Part shown: positions 10,730-24,642 of the stretch, piece after piece
Layout: each line of letters starts with the position of its first letter
Position numbering within the stretch: the first letter of the stretch is position 1
From: Moringa oleifera
Taxonomy: Eukaryota > Streptophyta > Magnoliopsida > Brassicales > Moringaceae
DNA: 64,000 bases
Assembly: GCA_021397835.1 (NCBI GenBank)
Contig: JAJFZO010000034.1
Span: forward strand, 6,415,001-6,479,000
Direction of reading: 5' to 3'
Position numbers and translations under genes: made by a program
Notes under the pieces: model-generated
Told to the model about the DNA's origin: nothing
The model's input: the letters and a program-made list of their open reading frames with translations, nothing else
Databases searched by the model: none

Positions 10730-13700
10730 ATCATTCAAGATTCAAGAAAGAAAGAGAAAAAAAAACAAAACAAAACAAAATAAAACCTTATGGGCAACCT
10801 TGCAGGCAAATTGGTTTGGGCATTTAAAAGAGTTTGGGAATTTGTAAGACTTTTGATTACAAGATCTGAAAGAGTATGAAACCATAAATGCTATTAACCT
10901 TTTTATTATTATTTATCAATTTTATGTATGCAAGTTTAGATCCTTTAAGATTTTTGACATATGCATATTTTTTTTTTTTGCTACACATATTTGATTGCTT
11001 GCATGCTTAATATGATTAACTTTATGTGAGTATGATCGAAACCTTTCACTTAGAAACCCTAGATATCAAAAAATAATCACTCATCAATTTTTAATGGAAA
11101 ATACCATCAGTTTCATCCTTTTAACTTACAATGTTAAGGTATGGGCAATAAAACTCAATCTTAATCTTCTTTTCCAACACAGCGACTTTATATATAAGTT
11201 AAAACAAAAAGAGCATTGAGAAATAGGGTAGCTTATTTTATCTATCAATTTATTTTTTCTCCTTTTTTTTCCTCATTGAGTTATGTTGAACCATTTAATA
11301 TAGTTTTATTGGATGTTTAAGAGATTTTTAGTGCAAATTATCCTTTTTTTATAGTCTCCAGTCATAATCGGGTTTCCTGATATGTGCCTTACATAAAGTG
11401 GAGAAAATATGATTTGGACCCAATCTTTAAGAAGGAAAGGATTCATTTTTTTTTTTGGTCATTTCTCTTAGTTTGATTTTCTCTATTCCTTTTAGGAGTT
11501 AAATTTGGCAAAAAAAAAACTAAAATTAAAATAAAGATACTAATCTTTTATCCTTTAACCTTAAAGAGTAGTGAAAATAATAGCATTAATGTTAATCAAA
11601 ACATCAATTGGAACTCACAGTCACTCTGGTGCTCACACAAGTCATTAATTAAACTTGAGAGTATATGTCTATGTATTCAATCTATGCCCATGGTATAAAA
11701 TTTGTGCTCATACTCTAACAAGTACTTACAAATCTCATGAAAATGATAACTTGGTTTTTTCTTGATGAATTCATGTCATCTACTCTCCCTTCAAAATAAT
11801 CTCCATAACGTTGAAGGCTTCATTTAGAGTCAAAAGGTTTTCATCTTTGGTTGTAATAGCATTAAAGGTTCATGTTATCACTGATGAAAGAAGAGGTAAA
11901 GAAATCGCAAAAGGTCCTAACAGTTTTGAAAAATTAAGATGCATCATAAAACTAACAAAAGATCTACATATTTTTCAAATTGTTGAACTAATCATCAACT
12001 TGATTCAACTATCCAAGTAGCATATCACATTGAGCAGAAAATAGGTATAAGCTCATCCATTAAATACCATAGTCATAAAAAAAAATAGCCCAAATTTAAG
12101 TTTTTTAGGCTCGTCCATCATATATCAACCTATTTTTTAGAAAAAATTTCCACACTTACCTTCTTGCATTCACTCAAATATTTTTACACTCATATGATGC
12201 CTAATAATTCAAATTTTCTATGAAAAAAAAGCATGAAAATAAATAATATTTGAACTAGGTAGAGATAAAGGACTAAATAAAACAACTAAATTAATATAGG
12301 CACAATTTGGCTTACTAAAGGACATTCACTTACAGCATTAAAGTGGCAATTGGTCAATTTTGTCATGGGAAAAAATCAATTACCTTCATTATTCTCTGAG
12401 CTCCAGTTGATCGTTCACCTTGAAAGTCCTATGGGAAAGTTCTAATATCGAATTTTTTCTTTTTGAACTCAAACAGATAGTTAATATAAGAAGATAAGGA
12501 TTCTTTAGTTAATAATTATCAAAATTTATTTGTTCAAAACACAAAGACTAAAGTTCTTAAAAAATGTTCAAGTATAATCAATTTCTACATGCATTAACCC
12601 TAGAGCAGTATTCAATCCCAAATCAATGCTCTCAAATAAAGACCTAAAATTTTTAAAACCAATTCTCACCATGGAAGATAAAATATTTCTTAAATAAAAC
12701 AGGTACATACACAGCTATCATAATAAAGAGATATTCGAACAACTAAGGCAAATGATAAAGAAATAACCAAATTGAAAAATTAAAGCTAAAACTTGCCAAA
12801 TAACTTAGCAGACAAATAATTTAAGTTTAATTTAGTAAGAGCATTAAGATGAAAAAGATAGGTTGATCCATATAACAAATGCAACAAGTAGGATATATTT
12901 AACTTTGGATTATTGTTCTTCAAAAAAACTAACAAAAACTTGACTGTAATAATTGATTTCAATTTACCAGAAGCAATTAAGCTTCAAGAAAATTTTGGAT
13001 CAAAAACCTCAAATTGGTTTAGATCATTATCAAATCCTTTTCTTTCTATTTTTAAAAAATCATTCTTCTAACTTTAGGTGTCTCTTTTATGTTATTAGGC
13101 TATTATTTGTTTATCAACTTTATGTATGCAAATGTAAATCCTTTAGGATTTTTGACATATGCATATTTTATATTTTTGATGCATATATCTGATTACTTAC
13201 ACACTTAATGTGATCGACCTTATCTGTGAGCTTAACTAAAACCTTTCACCTCAAACACCTAGATATCAAAAGACAGTCATATCTATTATTAAAGAATGAA
13301 AATTAAGATGCTTAATTGCAAAGAACTAATACAAATTCAATAAAAATATAATTACTAATCAATTTCCAATGAAAAATACCATAAAAATTTGAATATTCCA
13401 AAAGTACTTTTATTTTTTTTTAAGATGATTTTTTGGCCTTTTGATTTACAACGTTAGGATATGGGCAATAGCGCTATACTTTAAATTCTTCCCCATGACA
13501 ATTGTTTTGCATATAAGAAGGACAAAATGTGAGTTAAAAAATGAGAGAGCTTTTTTTTCTGTTAATTTTCTTTTCCTTTTTTTTCTCTCATTTTGTCATG
13601 TTGAATCATTTCATGTAATTTTATTAGATGTTCATGAGATCTTTAGTGTCAATTAGCTCTTTTCTATAATCTTCAATCAGAATTAAGTCTACTTGGTATG

Positions 13701-16700
13701 TGTCTTACACCAAGTATAAAACAAATGATTTGGAACCTAATCTTTAAGAGGTAAGGATTGCATTTTTTTTTTCATTTCTCTTGTCTGATTTTCTCCTTTC
13801 CTTCCAAAAGGTTAATCTAGAAAAAAAATGATAATTAATCTTCTGTCCTTTTACCTTAAAGAGTAGTGAAAATAATGGTATTAATGTTAGTCAAAACATC
13901 AATTCAAATCAATAATCACTTTAATGCTCATGTACAAGTCATCAATTAAATTAAATGTGCGTGTATGTGCATCAATATGCATAGCATAAAATCTATGCTC
14001 ATACTTAGCCAATTAAATACTTGCAAATCTCACAAAAATAATATCTTGGTTTTTACTTAAGAAATTCCTGTCATATGTTCTTTCTTTAGAACAATCTCCA
14101 TAAAAGGTTTCACTTTAAGTAAACGGTTTTTATTTTTGATTGTAATGGGGCTAGGGAGTCACATTATCACTCATTGGAAATAACTAAAAGTTCTAAGAGT
14201 TTCAAAGAATCAAGAGGCATCATAAACTAAACACAAAGGAAATTTATCTATAGAACCATTGAACTAAATACCATCTCGAGTCAATTATCCTGGTAAGATA
14301 GCACTTTGATTGATAAATAAGTATAAACTCATCCATTAGATAATACAGTCATAAAAAGTAACCAAGGACCAAATTTAAGTTTGTTGAGCTCATTTATCAT
14401 TCTGTGGATCACGATTAAAGATCACACGTATGGACCATTCGAGATTCATATAAGAAATTAAAAAAACGTAGTCTTATGGACAGCCCTATGAAAAAATTGG
14501 TTTGGGCATTTAAAAGAGTTTAGAGATCCATAAAACTCTTAATTAAAAGATCTTGAATCTAAGTATGAAACCATAAGTAAATGTTATTAGCCTATTTCTT
14601 TGGTTATCAACTTTATGTATGCGAATCTATATCATTTAGGATTTTTGACATACGTATGTTTTATATTTTTACAACGTATATTAGATTGCTTGTAAGCTTA
14701 ATATGATTGGCCTCATTTGTGAGCAAGGCCAAAACCTTTCACCTCCAATACCTAGATGTCACAAACAATCATATTTATTGTTAAAGAATAAAAATAAAGA
14801 TGCTCAATTATAGAGAACTAATGCAAATTTAATAGAAATATAATAACTAATCAATTTTTAATGAAAAATATCATTAGAATAACTTAATATTTCAAAAATA
14901 CCTTCTATTTTTTGTTTTTTGATGCTTTTTTGGCCTTTTGATTTACAACATTAGGGTATAGGGAATAACACTCTACTTCAAATCTTTTCTCTAAGGCAAT
15001 TATTTTGTATATAAGTAGGACAAAAAGAAAGTTGAGAAGCCATAGAGCTTGTCTATTAATTTTCTATTCTTTTTTTTCTCTCATTTTGTCATGCTGAACC
15101 ATTTCAAGTAATTTTATCATATGTTAATGAGATCCATAGTGTCAATTTGCCCTTTTTTCTATAGTCTTCAGTCAGAATTTGGTCTCCTTGGTATGTGTCT
15201 TACATAAAATGAAGAACAAATTATTTTAAACCCAACCTTCATAAAGTAAAGGATTGCATTTTTTGTGATTTGTAATGTTTGATTTTATCCTTTCCTTCAA
15301 GAAGTAAATCTGGAAATAAAATGAGAATTAGTTTTCTATCCTTTAATCTTAGAGAATTGTGAAAATAATAGTATTAATGTTAGTCAAAATATCAATCAAA
15401 CCAACAATCACTTCAACGCTCATACACAAGTCATCAATTAAACTTGAGTGTGCATGTGTGTAGTCAATACTCATGGCATAAAATCTACGCTCAGACTTAG
15501 CCAACTAAATTCTTGCAAATCTCACATAAATGATAACCTGGTTTTTAATTGGGGAATTTATGTCATTTATTTTTTGTCTAGAACAATTTCCTTAACATTA
15601 AAAGTTTTACTAGGAATCAAATAATTTTTATCTTTGGTTATAATAGGTTAGAGAATTTATGTTATATATATATAGAACACTTGAACTAATCACTTTTTTG
15701 AGTGAACTATCCTAGTAGGATAGCACTTTAAGTGGTGAATAAGTACAAATTCAACATTGGATAGTACAATTATTAAAAATAACCAGGGACCAAATTTAAG
15801 TTTGTTGGGCTCGCTTATCATTTTTTGGATCACGATTAAAGATCACACACTTAGGTTATTCAAAATTCAAGAAAGAAATAAGAACAACGAAATCTTATGG
15901 ACAACTTACGGACAAATTGGTTTGGGCATTTGGAGAGTTTAGAGATCTACAAAACTCTTAATTACAAGATCTTGAATCTAGGTATGAAATCATAAGTAAA
16001 TGTTATTAACCTATTTATTTGTTTATCAACTTCATGTATGCAACTCTAAATCTTTTAGAATTTTCAACATATGTATGTTATATATTTTTGTTACGTCTTA
16101 TATGATTGCTTGTAATCTTAATATGATTGACCTTGTTTGTAAGCATGGCAAAAACATTTTATTCAAACACTTAAATATCATAAAATAATCATATTTATTA
16201 TTGAAGAATGAAAATTAAGATGCTCAATTACTAAGAACTAATATAAATTTAATAGAAATATAATTATTAATCAATTTCTAATGAAAAATACAACGTTAGT
16301 GTATGGGCAGTAGTGTTCTACTTTAAACTTCTTTCCCAAGGCAATTGTTTTATATATAAGTAATTCAAAAAGAAAGCTGAGAAACAAGAAAGCATATTTT
16401 ATCTTTTTTTTTTTTCCTTTTTTTTCTCTTATTTTGTCATGTTGAACCATTTCATGCAATTTTGTTGGTTGTTCACAAGATCTTTAGTGTCAATTGGCCC
16501 TTTTTTGTAGTCTTTAATTAGAATTGGGTCTCTTTGATATGTACCTTACATAAAGTAGGAGTACAAATGATTTAGACCTAACCTTTAGGAGGTATAGGAT
16601 TGCATTTTTTGTTATTTTTCTTGTCTAATTTTCTCTTTTCCTTTTAGGAGGTAAATCTAAAAACAAAATGAGAATTAATCTTATGTTCTTTAAACCTTAA

Positions 16701-17600
16701 AGAATAGTGAAAATAATGATATCAACGTTAGTCAAAATATCAATTCAAATCAACGATCACTCTTGATGCTCATACACAAGTCATCAATTAAACTTGAGTG
16801 TGCATGTGTGCAGCCAAGAAACATGGCATAAAATTTATACTCATGCTTAGTAAACTAAATACTTGCAAATGTCACAGAAATGACAACTTGAATTTTACTT
16901 GAAGAATTCATATCATATGTCTCCATAACATTGAAGGTTTCACTTGGAGTGAAACAGATTTTTATCTTTAGTTGTAATGGAGCTAGAGTCATATCATCGT
17001 TCATTGAAAATTACTAAAACTTTCGAGAATTTTAGAGAATTAAAAGGCATCATAAAACTAAAAAAAGAAAAGTATATTTATCTCTAGAACCCTTGAACTA
17101 ATCACCATCTTGAGTCAACTATCCTAATCCTATAGCACTTTACATAAGAAATAGTTCATTAGACAATACAATCATCAAAAATAACTAAGGGTCAAATTTA
17201 AGTTTGATGGGCTTGTCTATCATTCTAACTACTTTTTACAGTTCCAAACTCTACTTGGAGTTCAAAATTATTCTCACGTATTACTTTTTTTTTTTTAATT
17301 CTTCTTTCTGTTTCTCTCTCTCTTTTTGTATACCACATACTTCAACTTATTTTGCAAAAAAAAAAAAAAAAAAAAGAGAAAGTCGCACTTGCACTCTTGT
17401 ATTCACTCAAATATTTTTCTCACTCATATGATGCTTAATAATTCAAATCAACTATAAAACAAAGGCATAAAATAAATAATATTTAGGTTAATTAAAGATG
17501 AGGTAAATATAAAACAGCTAAATAGTATAGGCTGAACTTGACTTACTCAGGGATGTTCACTTAAAACATCAAAATAAGAATTGATTGATTTGACCATGAT
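10730..17600 (+). repeat. Degenerate tandem array, unit about 1.4 kb, about four copies
   Basis: The same ordered landmarks recur four times on the plus strand. Three copies carry 'aaattggtttgggcattt' (10,808; about 14,496; about 15,914). All four carry 'tatcaactttatgtatgcaa', 'aggatttttgacatatgcatat', 'aaaacctttcacct', 'ctagatatcaaa' and 'gtcatgttgaaccatttca' (near 11,280, 13,595, 15,090 and 16,437). Later landmarks include 'ggtatgtgtcttacat', 'catcaattaaacttgagtgt' and 'gggctcgtctatcatt'. Landmark spacing is about 2.3, 1.5 and 1.35 kb. Copy 2 lacks its left end. Copies 1 and 4 extend further right and share 12,150-12,370 and 17,390-17,600. No coding frame persists across copies. It begins just after an LTR and primer site, so it could be the noncoding interior of a large non-autonomous retroelement; that is inference. 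Confidence 0.75.
12790..13100 (+). repeat. Dispersed direct repeat, copy 2 (partner 2,520-3,100)
   Basis: Lies at the junction between array copies 1 and 2 and ends in 'attcttctaactttaggtgtctcttttatgttatt', which parallels the end of the 2,520-3,100 copy. It shows that material of this family is scattered beyond the array. Confidence 0.6.
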
Positions 17601-19433
17601 GAAATGTATTGAGTCATTTTCGTACATATAAATTCCTTTTTTTATCTTATTGACACCCCTTGCTCCTATCCGTTCCATTTCTCTGTCATGTCTCCCTCCT
17701 TTTGACGAAACAATTATGTCTATAATCCTCCCATCACACTCATTGCTTTAATGGCTTCGCTTTGCTTTTCAACTAGAACGGAGAAAGAAAGGGGGAGAAA
17801 AAGAGAAATTAAGGAAGAAGAAAGGTCTTGATTTTGTCGATTTTATAAAAAAATAAAAATAAAAAATATCTTCGATGTTAATGATGATTTTGAATAACGT
17901 GTAAATGTTAAGAATTATTTTGTCTATTTTTTTATTTTAAAGTTTGTAATATTATTTTTTAAATATTATTGTTCATTGTTATTTGAATTAACTATAAAAT
18001 TTTATAAATTTTTATTCGAAACTAAATAACATTGAGAGACATCTCATATTTTTATTATGTTTAAACTCTGAAAAATCCTCTTAAATGAATAGATCAGCAT
18101 AAATTACTAAAGCATCTAAAATAACCAATCAAAATAAAATAGATTTTACACATATATTAATTATTTTAATATTTATAATTTTAAAAATTTATAAAAAAAT
18201 AAAACATATTTTATATAAAACTTTTTAATGTGCTAGTTTTTTAAATAGTTTCAAACCCATTTGTCCACAAAACAATCCTTTAAAATACTTATCTTAATGG
18301 CTTGGTGAAATTTACCCAACAATCAATGAAAAAAGAATAATCCACATGATGCCGACTTTTCGTTTCACGTTTAACTTAACAAAATTTTAAATATGATTAT
18401 CTTTGGCAAAAATATTTTTACTTATAATTTTATTTTAAAAAAATAAAAAATAAATTATAAATTTTGATGTTCTAAAAAAATGTCTTGCTCAAATATTTTT
18501 TACAAAAAATAATTATTTTTTATGTTAAAATATATTTTGATATAGAATTAAATAATATAATTTTTTTATAAAAATATGATAAAAGATTCACAAGACTCAA
18601 TTGTCTTACATATTATTTAAATTTTAAATTTATTGTTAAGTAATATAAATTTTTATAATTTCATTTATAAAATAAAATAAAAAATAAAATAAGTATTTTT
18701 TAAAAATAAAATAATAATTATTATTAATTTATTAAAATAAGATATAATATAAATTAATTTTTATGTGTTTGGTTTATAAAAAATAAGATTAAAAAAATCA
18801 TTAAAATAAATCTAAAATATTAGTATACTTCTTAACTAAATTAATTAATATTTTTATTAAAATAATATTAATTATATAATATTTTAGTAATTTTTTTTAT
18901 TTTTATGCATTAATATTATAAAAATAATGTTAATGTTAATTAATATTTTAATAATAATATATTATTTTAGATTTTTTTGAATTTGTAAAAAATATAAAAT
19001 AAAATTCTTATAATCATATGTATATATAATAATAATTTAATAATTTTAAAATAAATCAAAAATAAAAATTTTATAAGTAATTCTTACTTTTAGTGAAATA
19101 ATTATTTTAAGAATTCACTTTAAAATTATTATTTTGAATTTTTAAAAAATAAAAAGTTAATAAAAAATTATAATTATTTAATAAAAATAAATTAAATATT
19201 AAAAAATTAAAATAAAAAAATTTTATATGTATACGAGCTATAAGATGCTGTCATATCATTGCATTAAAAGATGATTTCCGAGCGATACAACTCTAAACAA
19301 GTCACATTTAGGGTAATTCCGTCCTGGAAAAGTTACAATGCGGAAGGATAGGCTGTCACTGCCACTTAATTAATCTTTATTTAGAACCCACTTAATCCTG
19401 CGGGATCCGATCCATACATCTCTACTATTGCCA
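17601..19433. other. AT-rich intergenic DNA and 3' flank of the hydroperoxide lyase gene
   Basis: Extremely AT-rich from about 17,830 to 19,220, with long runs of A/T words and no sustained reading frame. The last 200 bases (about 19,230-19,433) are more balanced and probably contain the 3' untranslated region of the minus-strand gene that ends at 19,434. No transposon domain was recognised. Confidence 0.5.
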
Positions 19434-22400
19434 TCACTTGGCCTTCACAAGGCCAGTGATCGAAGTGGAGTTTCCTGTGATCTTATCGTATCTCAAGAAC
19501 AAGTACGCCACGACTAAGCACGCAGTTAGTGGCACGTATTCCTTAGCCGAGCACTGCTTATTCGACTCCGTCGGCGTCCCTGTTTGCGGCCCGTTCGACC
19601 AGTACAGGTACTGCAGCAATTCGCTCCCTTTTCCCATGAACCGCTCCGCTTTGAACTTTTCCGGCTCCTCATACACCTTCTCATCTCTCATCACTAATGG
19701 TTGGTACCCGCAGAGCAGCTCGCCTTTCTTGATCTCGTATACCGCGTCGTGCGAACTCAGTCGGAAATCCTTCCTCGCCCGCGCGAACTGCAGTGGCACC
19801 GGCGGGTTGAGCCGCAGAGTTTCGTACACCAGAGATTTAACCAGCTCCAACTTGTTCACCGACTCGAAAGTCAAACCCGACCCGCAATGCTCTCTCACTT
19901 CTTTTTTCACCTTCTCTTGCAAACCTACTTCATCGCCGGCGATGGTACCAAACAGGCTGATCAAGAAAATGGAGAAGCCGCCGAAGGCGTTGAAACCGAG
20001 GACGAAGAGGAGGTGGTGAATGGTCTCCTCCTGACTAAGGTTGAACTCGGTTTCCCCGCGCTCCAAAACGGATTTGCCGTGCTGCCGGATAAAATCGGAG
20101 AGCTTCCTGTAGTCATTGCTGACGAGGGCAAATGGGTAGGCAAAGGAGTGGAGGAAGATCTCCTCGAGGGGCTGCAAGATGCCGATCTTGATGGTGGGCA
20201 ATATCTGGAGGGCGAGCCAGCGGTCGAGCATGGCGTAGCCCTTGGAAGCAATCTCCGGGGAGGTGGTGGTGGGGTCGGCGCCTAGCAGGGTTGTGGTGAG
20301 GAAGTTGAAGATGCATTTCTGGAGAGGGATCGGATAAGATGCGCTGTCGGCTTCTGTGAGTTCGGTCTCCAGGGTGTCGCACAACTTGTCCAGTTTGGCC
20401 ACTAGCTCCTTAATCCAAATTTTGGAGCTCTGTTTCAGTAGGTCTATGGAAAAATTCTTCACCTGTTTCGGCCCAAAAGCTTAACAAAATTAATATATAT
20501 AAAAAGTTAATTTAATTATAAGAGTGAGACTAATTACTCTAATTACACTTTAATCCGTATTGAAATTCAAATGTAAGATTGGATTAACTATTATGTGATA
20601 TTAACTTATCCTAGCTTCTAGAAAAGGAAAAGCTCATGAATAAATAAAAATTATATATATATATGATATGCATGCATGCACATGCTATGCAGTGCTTGTG
20701 TAGGGAACTGTGACAATGATGTTTATTTCAATGAACAAATACAAAAAAATAAAATAATGGGCTGTGAGGTCTCCATCACGTTGACATGAAATCTAACTTA
20801 AAGATATTCTTAAAAAGAAAATAATAGATATTTAATAATTATTGAAAAATTGCAAGCACATATTGATTTGATTTTTATTTTTATTTTTTATTTTTGTAAT
20901 CATATATATATATATATATAAAGTTAATTTAGCCATGCGCTGAGCCAAGATTCCATGGTCCCAAGCCATGGCCATGGCCATGGCCATGGGGATGGGGAAA
21001 ACTTGGAATAAGCGACAAATGACTTTCAGCATAAAACAATAATATTTCCTTCACAAGAACTTTATCTTAAAGTTTCCCTTTAAATAACTCTAACTCAGCA
21101 TATTATTTAAAACATGAAACACAATTTAAGGCAATAGCCATAATTTTGTATTTCTATATGTAATCTTACTTTTTATTTACATTATGAGTATAAATATTGA
21201 AATACTTTAAAAATAACTCAAATATATTTTATATTTAATTTCGAGTCTATTTCTTAAAATTAAATATTTTTCAACTCACATATTATTTTTTTATAACTTC
21301 AAATCTAAAATATATATATCTTTTGAATGCTCCAAGAATTTTAAAATTTTTGTGATATCACTTAAAACAAAATTCATCGGAAAAAATTCATAATTTGAAT
21401 ATCCTCTTGAAAAAAATCCACATGATTAAATTAAATTAAATTAAAAATTTTAATAAAATTTTTAAAAATTAATGATAAATTAGAAATTAACAATATTATA
21501 CATCCCACTAATTCAATCAATGCTTAAGTTGATTTTTTTTTTTCCTTTTTGGAAGATTACACATTAAATAATATGGTACAGAATAAAAATACTAATAAGA
21601 TATCACAATTTGTCAAAGCATCATAAATAGTCACAAAATAATCTTTTTTTTAAAAAAAAACAAGTAGATAACCATAAAGTATTAGTCAACCTTTTCATTA
21701 TTTTAAAAAATAATTTTTAATGGTAAACATCTGGGTTTGAATTTTCAGAAAAGTTTTTATTTTTCAAATTTTCTGGATGGAGTTTTGGGGATGGGATTAT
21801 GATAATTTGCTCTCAAATAATTCACCAGATTTACATTTTTATGCAAAGAAAAATTATTTAATGGCATTTCTTTTGTCATATTAATGTTCCTTGAGTTGAA
21901 AAAAAATAAAATCAGAATGGGATTGTGGATGAAAAGAAAAACAGAAAATTCAAAGCAGCTACAAAATGAGTGAAATATGTACCTTAGCATGCTGCGGCTC
22001 AGAGGGATCAAGATAAACGCCGACTCTGATGCCGCCGGTGAAGCTAGTGCTGGGCATATAATTGCCGACGAGGACGTCGCGTTTCTCCACGAGTTCCATG
22101 TCGAACAGGTGGCTGAACGACTTCACGTCGAGCACCGCAATCGCGTTGGGGTTAACCGTGAAGAAGGGGAACGTTGGGGGCACGTTCGTACGGAACACCG
22201 TGCTATTGTGCTTCTCCATTCTTTTCCTGAAGAAGGTCTCTGGTCCCTGGAACCAGAAGTAGTCCAGCCGATCCGACAAAGGCCCCACCACCGGCCACCC
22301 GTGAGATCCCGGGATGGCGCTCACTGGTAGGTTCGTCGACGGCGTTGACGATGTTGGTACTGCGGAGACTGGATTTGACGGAATCGATGAGGAGGAGGAC

Positions 22401-22444
22401 ATCATTGGTGATGCGTTCATCACTTTCATCCTCGAAACGAACAT
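19434..22444 (-). CDS. HPL: Fatty-acid hydroperoxide lyase, CYP74B-type cytochrome P450
   Basis: Two exons, 22,444-21,983 and 20,462-19,434 (intron 1,520 bases; splice CTAAG|GTACAT...AACAG|GTGAAG, phase 0), give 496 aa. CYP74B enzymes are plastid-associated, oxygen- and NADPH-independent P450s that cleave 13-hydroperoxides of linolenic and linoleic acid into C6 aldehydes (green-leaf volatiles) and C12 oxo-acids. Visible: a Ser/Thr-rich N-terminus (plausible transit peptide), IPGSHGWPVVGP near residue 42, MPSTSFTGG near 130, an I-helix region GFNAFGGFS lacking the usual P450 threonine, a K-helix ETLR, and the heme loop SNGPQTGTPTESNKQCSAK with the ligand Cys near 458. The GGFS and LQPLEEIFLHSFAYPF stretches favour CYP74B over allene oxide synthase (CYP74A). 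The start is the first in-frame ATG; the frame is open upstream but has no earlier ATG. Alternative: another CYP74 subtype. Confidence 0.93.
20965..20988. repeat. (GCCATG)4 hexamer repeat in the HPL intron
   Basis: Four perfect tandem copies of GCCATG, followed by GG. The motif reads almost the same on both strands. It is a simple microsatellite in an otherwise AT-rich intron. Confidence 0.9.
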
Positions 22445-22467
22445 GATGGTTCTGCTTCTGCTTCTGC

Positions 22468-22491
22468 TCTCTCTCTCTCTCTCTCTCTCTC
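22468..22491. repeat. CT/GA microsatellite in the HPL 5' leader
   Basis: A perfect CT run on the plus strand, read as GA in the transcript, a little over 20 bases upstream of the HPL start codon. GA-rich leaders are common in plant transcripts. A GAGA-type regulatory role is possible but not shown by the sequence. Confidence 0.8.
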
Positions 22492-24642
22492 CCAATAATC
22501 GAGGAAGTACGGTAGAGTGAAGGTCCAGGTAAGGATGCACTTGTTAAAAGAAAGCTTCTCGTTTAATTAATTTTGAATACAAAGCAACAAAGTTGATTGA
22601 TATCTCTGGGTCCCATCCCATTGATGCATTTGTCAAATAACAATGACCCATAATGGTACTCAAAACTATTAATTACCTTTGTTTTTTTTTGCCGTTATAA
22701 TTATTATTTGCTTTATAAAAATTTATTTAATAATATTTATTCCAACTTATAAATTGATCCCATAATGGTATAAAATCACATCAGTTAAAATAATATCATA
22801 TCTATTTGAAGTAATTATATAACCCAATTCAAAATAATATGATATGTATGTATTGCCCTATTCAAAATAATATTAATATGTATTATATTGTTGATTAAAT
22901 TAAACATCATTAACAGTACCTTAAAATTCATTGAATGAAGCAATATCACTACTGACACAAGATTTTGACACCACATGCATGATACAGTGTTTTTATTATA
23001 GAAGTTTGACTTGATGACACACTTTGCCCTATCTAATTAATTTGACACACACATATATATAATTTAATTAAATAAAAATAATGGAATTATGGGAAGTCTT
23101 TTTATGGTTTATTGGATAGGAATAGTAGTGATATATATAAAAGTTTTAAACAATATATTTTTTAAATAGAGTTTTTTTTTTTTACTTTTTATTGGATAAA
23201 AATTATTACAATTCGATTCAAATGGGTGAATCGAATCGTAATTTTTAAAATTTGAATCGAAATAAAATCATTATAAATGGTTTTTAAATTATAATCAAAA
23301 TCATTAAAAATATTAATTTAATTATAAAATATTCTTAATAAAAAATAATAATCAAAGTTAAATTTAAATCGAATTTAAATTTAAATTTGAACACAAATCA
23401 AACTTAAATCAAGTTTAAACTTGAATTTAAATTATTTATGGATCAAAATTTAAATTATTTTTTAATTAAATTTTAATTAAAATTAAAGTTTAATAATTTA
23501 AATTTTAATTTTTTTAATCATTAATTTTGGATCGTTAGTTCAAAATCGAAATCAATGGAAATTGAACAGTAGATATCCCTGCCACTGGCATCAATAAATA
23601 CATTACTGAGCATATTTAAAAGGGCGTTAAATGAAAGTGCCGATTGTTAGGTTGGGTTGATATATTTTAAAGCAACCAAACGAAAATAGATGGAAACTAG
23701 ATGATAAGATAGGTACATTATTTTAAAGCAGAAAAACAGTCATGCTATTCACGTGCTTCTTTCTTTGATATATCATATAATGAATTCAGTAGATTTTTTT
23801 CTTAAAATAATAATTTTTTTAATGAAAAAAACGAAAGTGGTCCATTTATGAAGCAATGATTTTCGGTCCAGGGTTGTAAGTTGTGGCTTCGATGCTTTCC
23901 CCCTCGTCACTGACCGAAGAAAATATCTTCCCTCCATTGCCATGACCGACAAAAACAGCCTTGTCCAAAAAAAAAAAAAGCTCAGTCTTCGAAATTGGAA
24001 ACCCATGACCACGTTGTGTTTCACGTGGCAGCTGGTCCCTCTGCAATTTACAAGCAATTATTTCGGTTCCACCATTTTTTTTTAAACGTTACCAAGAAAA
24101 TTAACAAAGAAAAACAGCAAAAGATATGAAAGTTTTCGAGGAAAGAACCATCAGAACTTCCCCTGTTTCAAGCAACCAGGTGCGCTCAAGTTAGATCTGT
24201 CGGAGACATTAGTCTGCTCAGCCTACTCTTCATATCAATTATCATTGACAGAATGACCCATTCAGAATTTTCTTCTTCTTCCTCCCACATCAAATTGGCA
24301 AACACAGGGCAGAAAACGTCTCTTTTATAGGAAAATATATATATATAAAAGGAAATTCTTGTACTCCAAGCAGCCCAATAAGATAGGATGACAACAATCT
24401 TGCATGTAAAGAGAGAATAAAATTTCAAAACAGAAAGTAAGCAAAGTGTTTACAATGTGATAAATGCACCTAAACAAGCATCCACATAATTTGGCAAATT
24501 GTGTACTACTATTACAAGACAAACTCAATTTAATGAGCTTGTCTTCCAGCACATGCTATGGTGTCAAAAGGCAAGACACACAGCTATCAGTACTACAGCT
24601 AACTTGTCAATACACATTGGATACATGCCACTAAATCAAACT
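22492..24642. other. HPL upstream region and CAP-H downstream region
   Basis: 22,492-23,700 is the HPL promoter side: AT-rich, with a low-complexity 'aatttaaat' stretch (23,300-23,520). About 23,770-24,642 lies downstream of CAP-H on its own strand and probably includes its 3' untranslated region. Short open frames near 23,773-24,057 and 24,186-24,552 resemble no family I know and are read as chance. Confidence 0.5.

Noticed and set aside
15757..16459. Short frames in the tandem array (15,757-15,942; 16,000-16,188; 16,271-16,459)
   Set aside because: Equivalent positions in the other array copies have stops or shifts, so the frames are not conserved.
19438..20285. Long plus-strand open frames (about 193 aa each) opposite the HPL second exon
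   Set aside because: They are antisense shadows of a GC-rich coding exon; their translations show no known domain, whereas the minus strand encodes a full CYP74 C-terminal half with heme loop.
22445..22540. Upstream extension of HPL exon 1
   Set aside because: The frame is open but has no ATG (it begins with GTG) and consists mostly of a GA-repeat translated as Arg-Glu; it is 5' leader.
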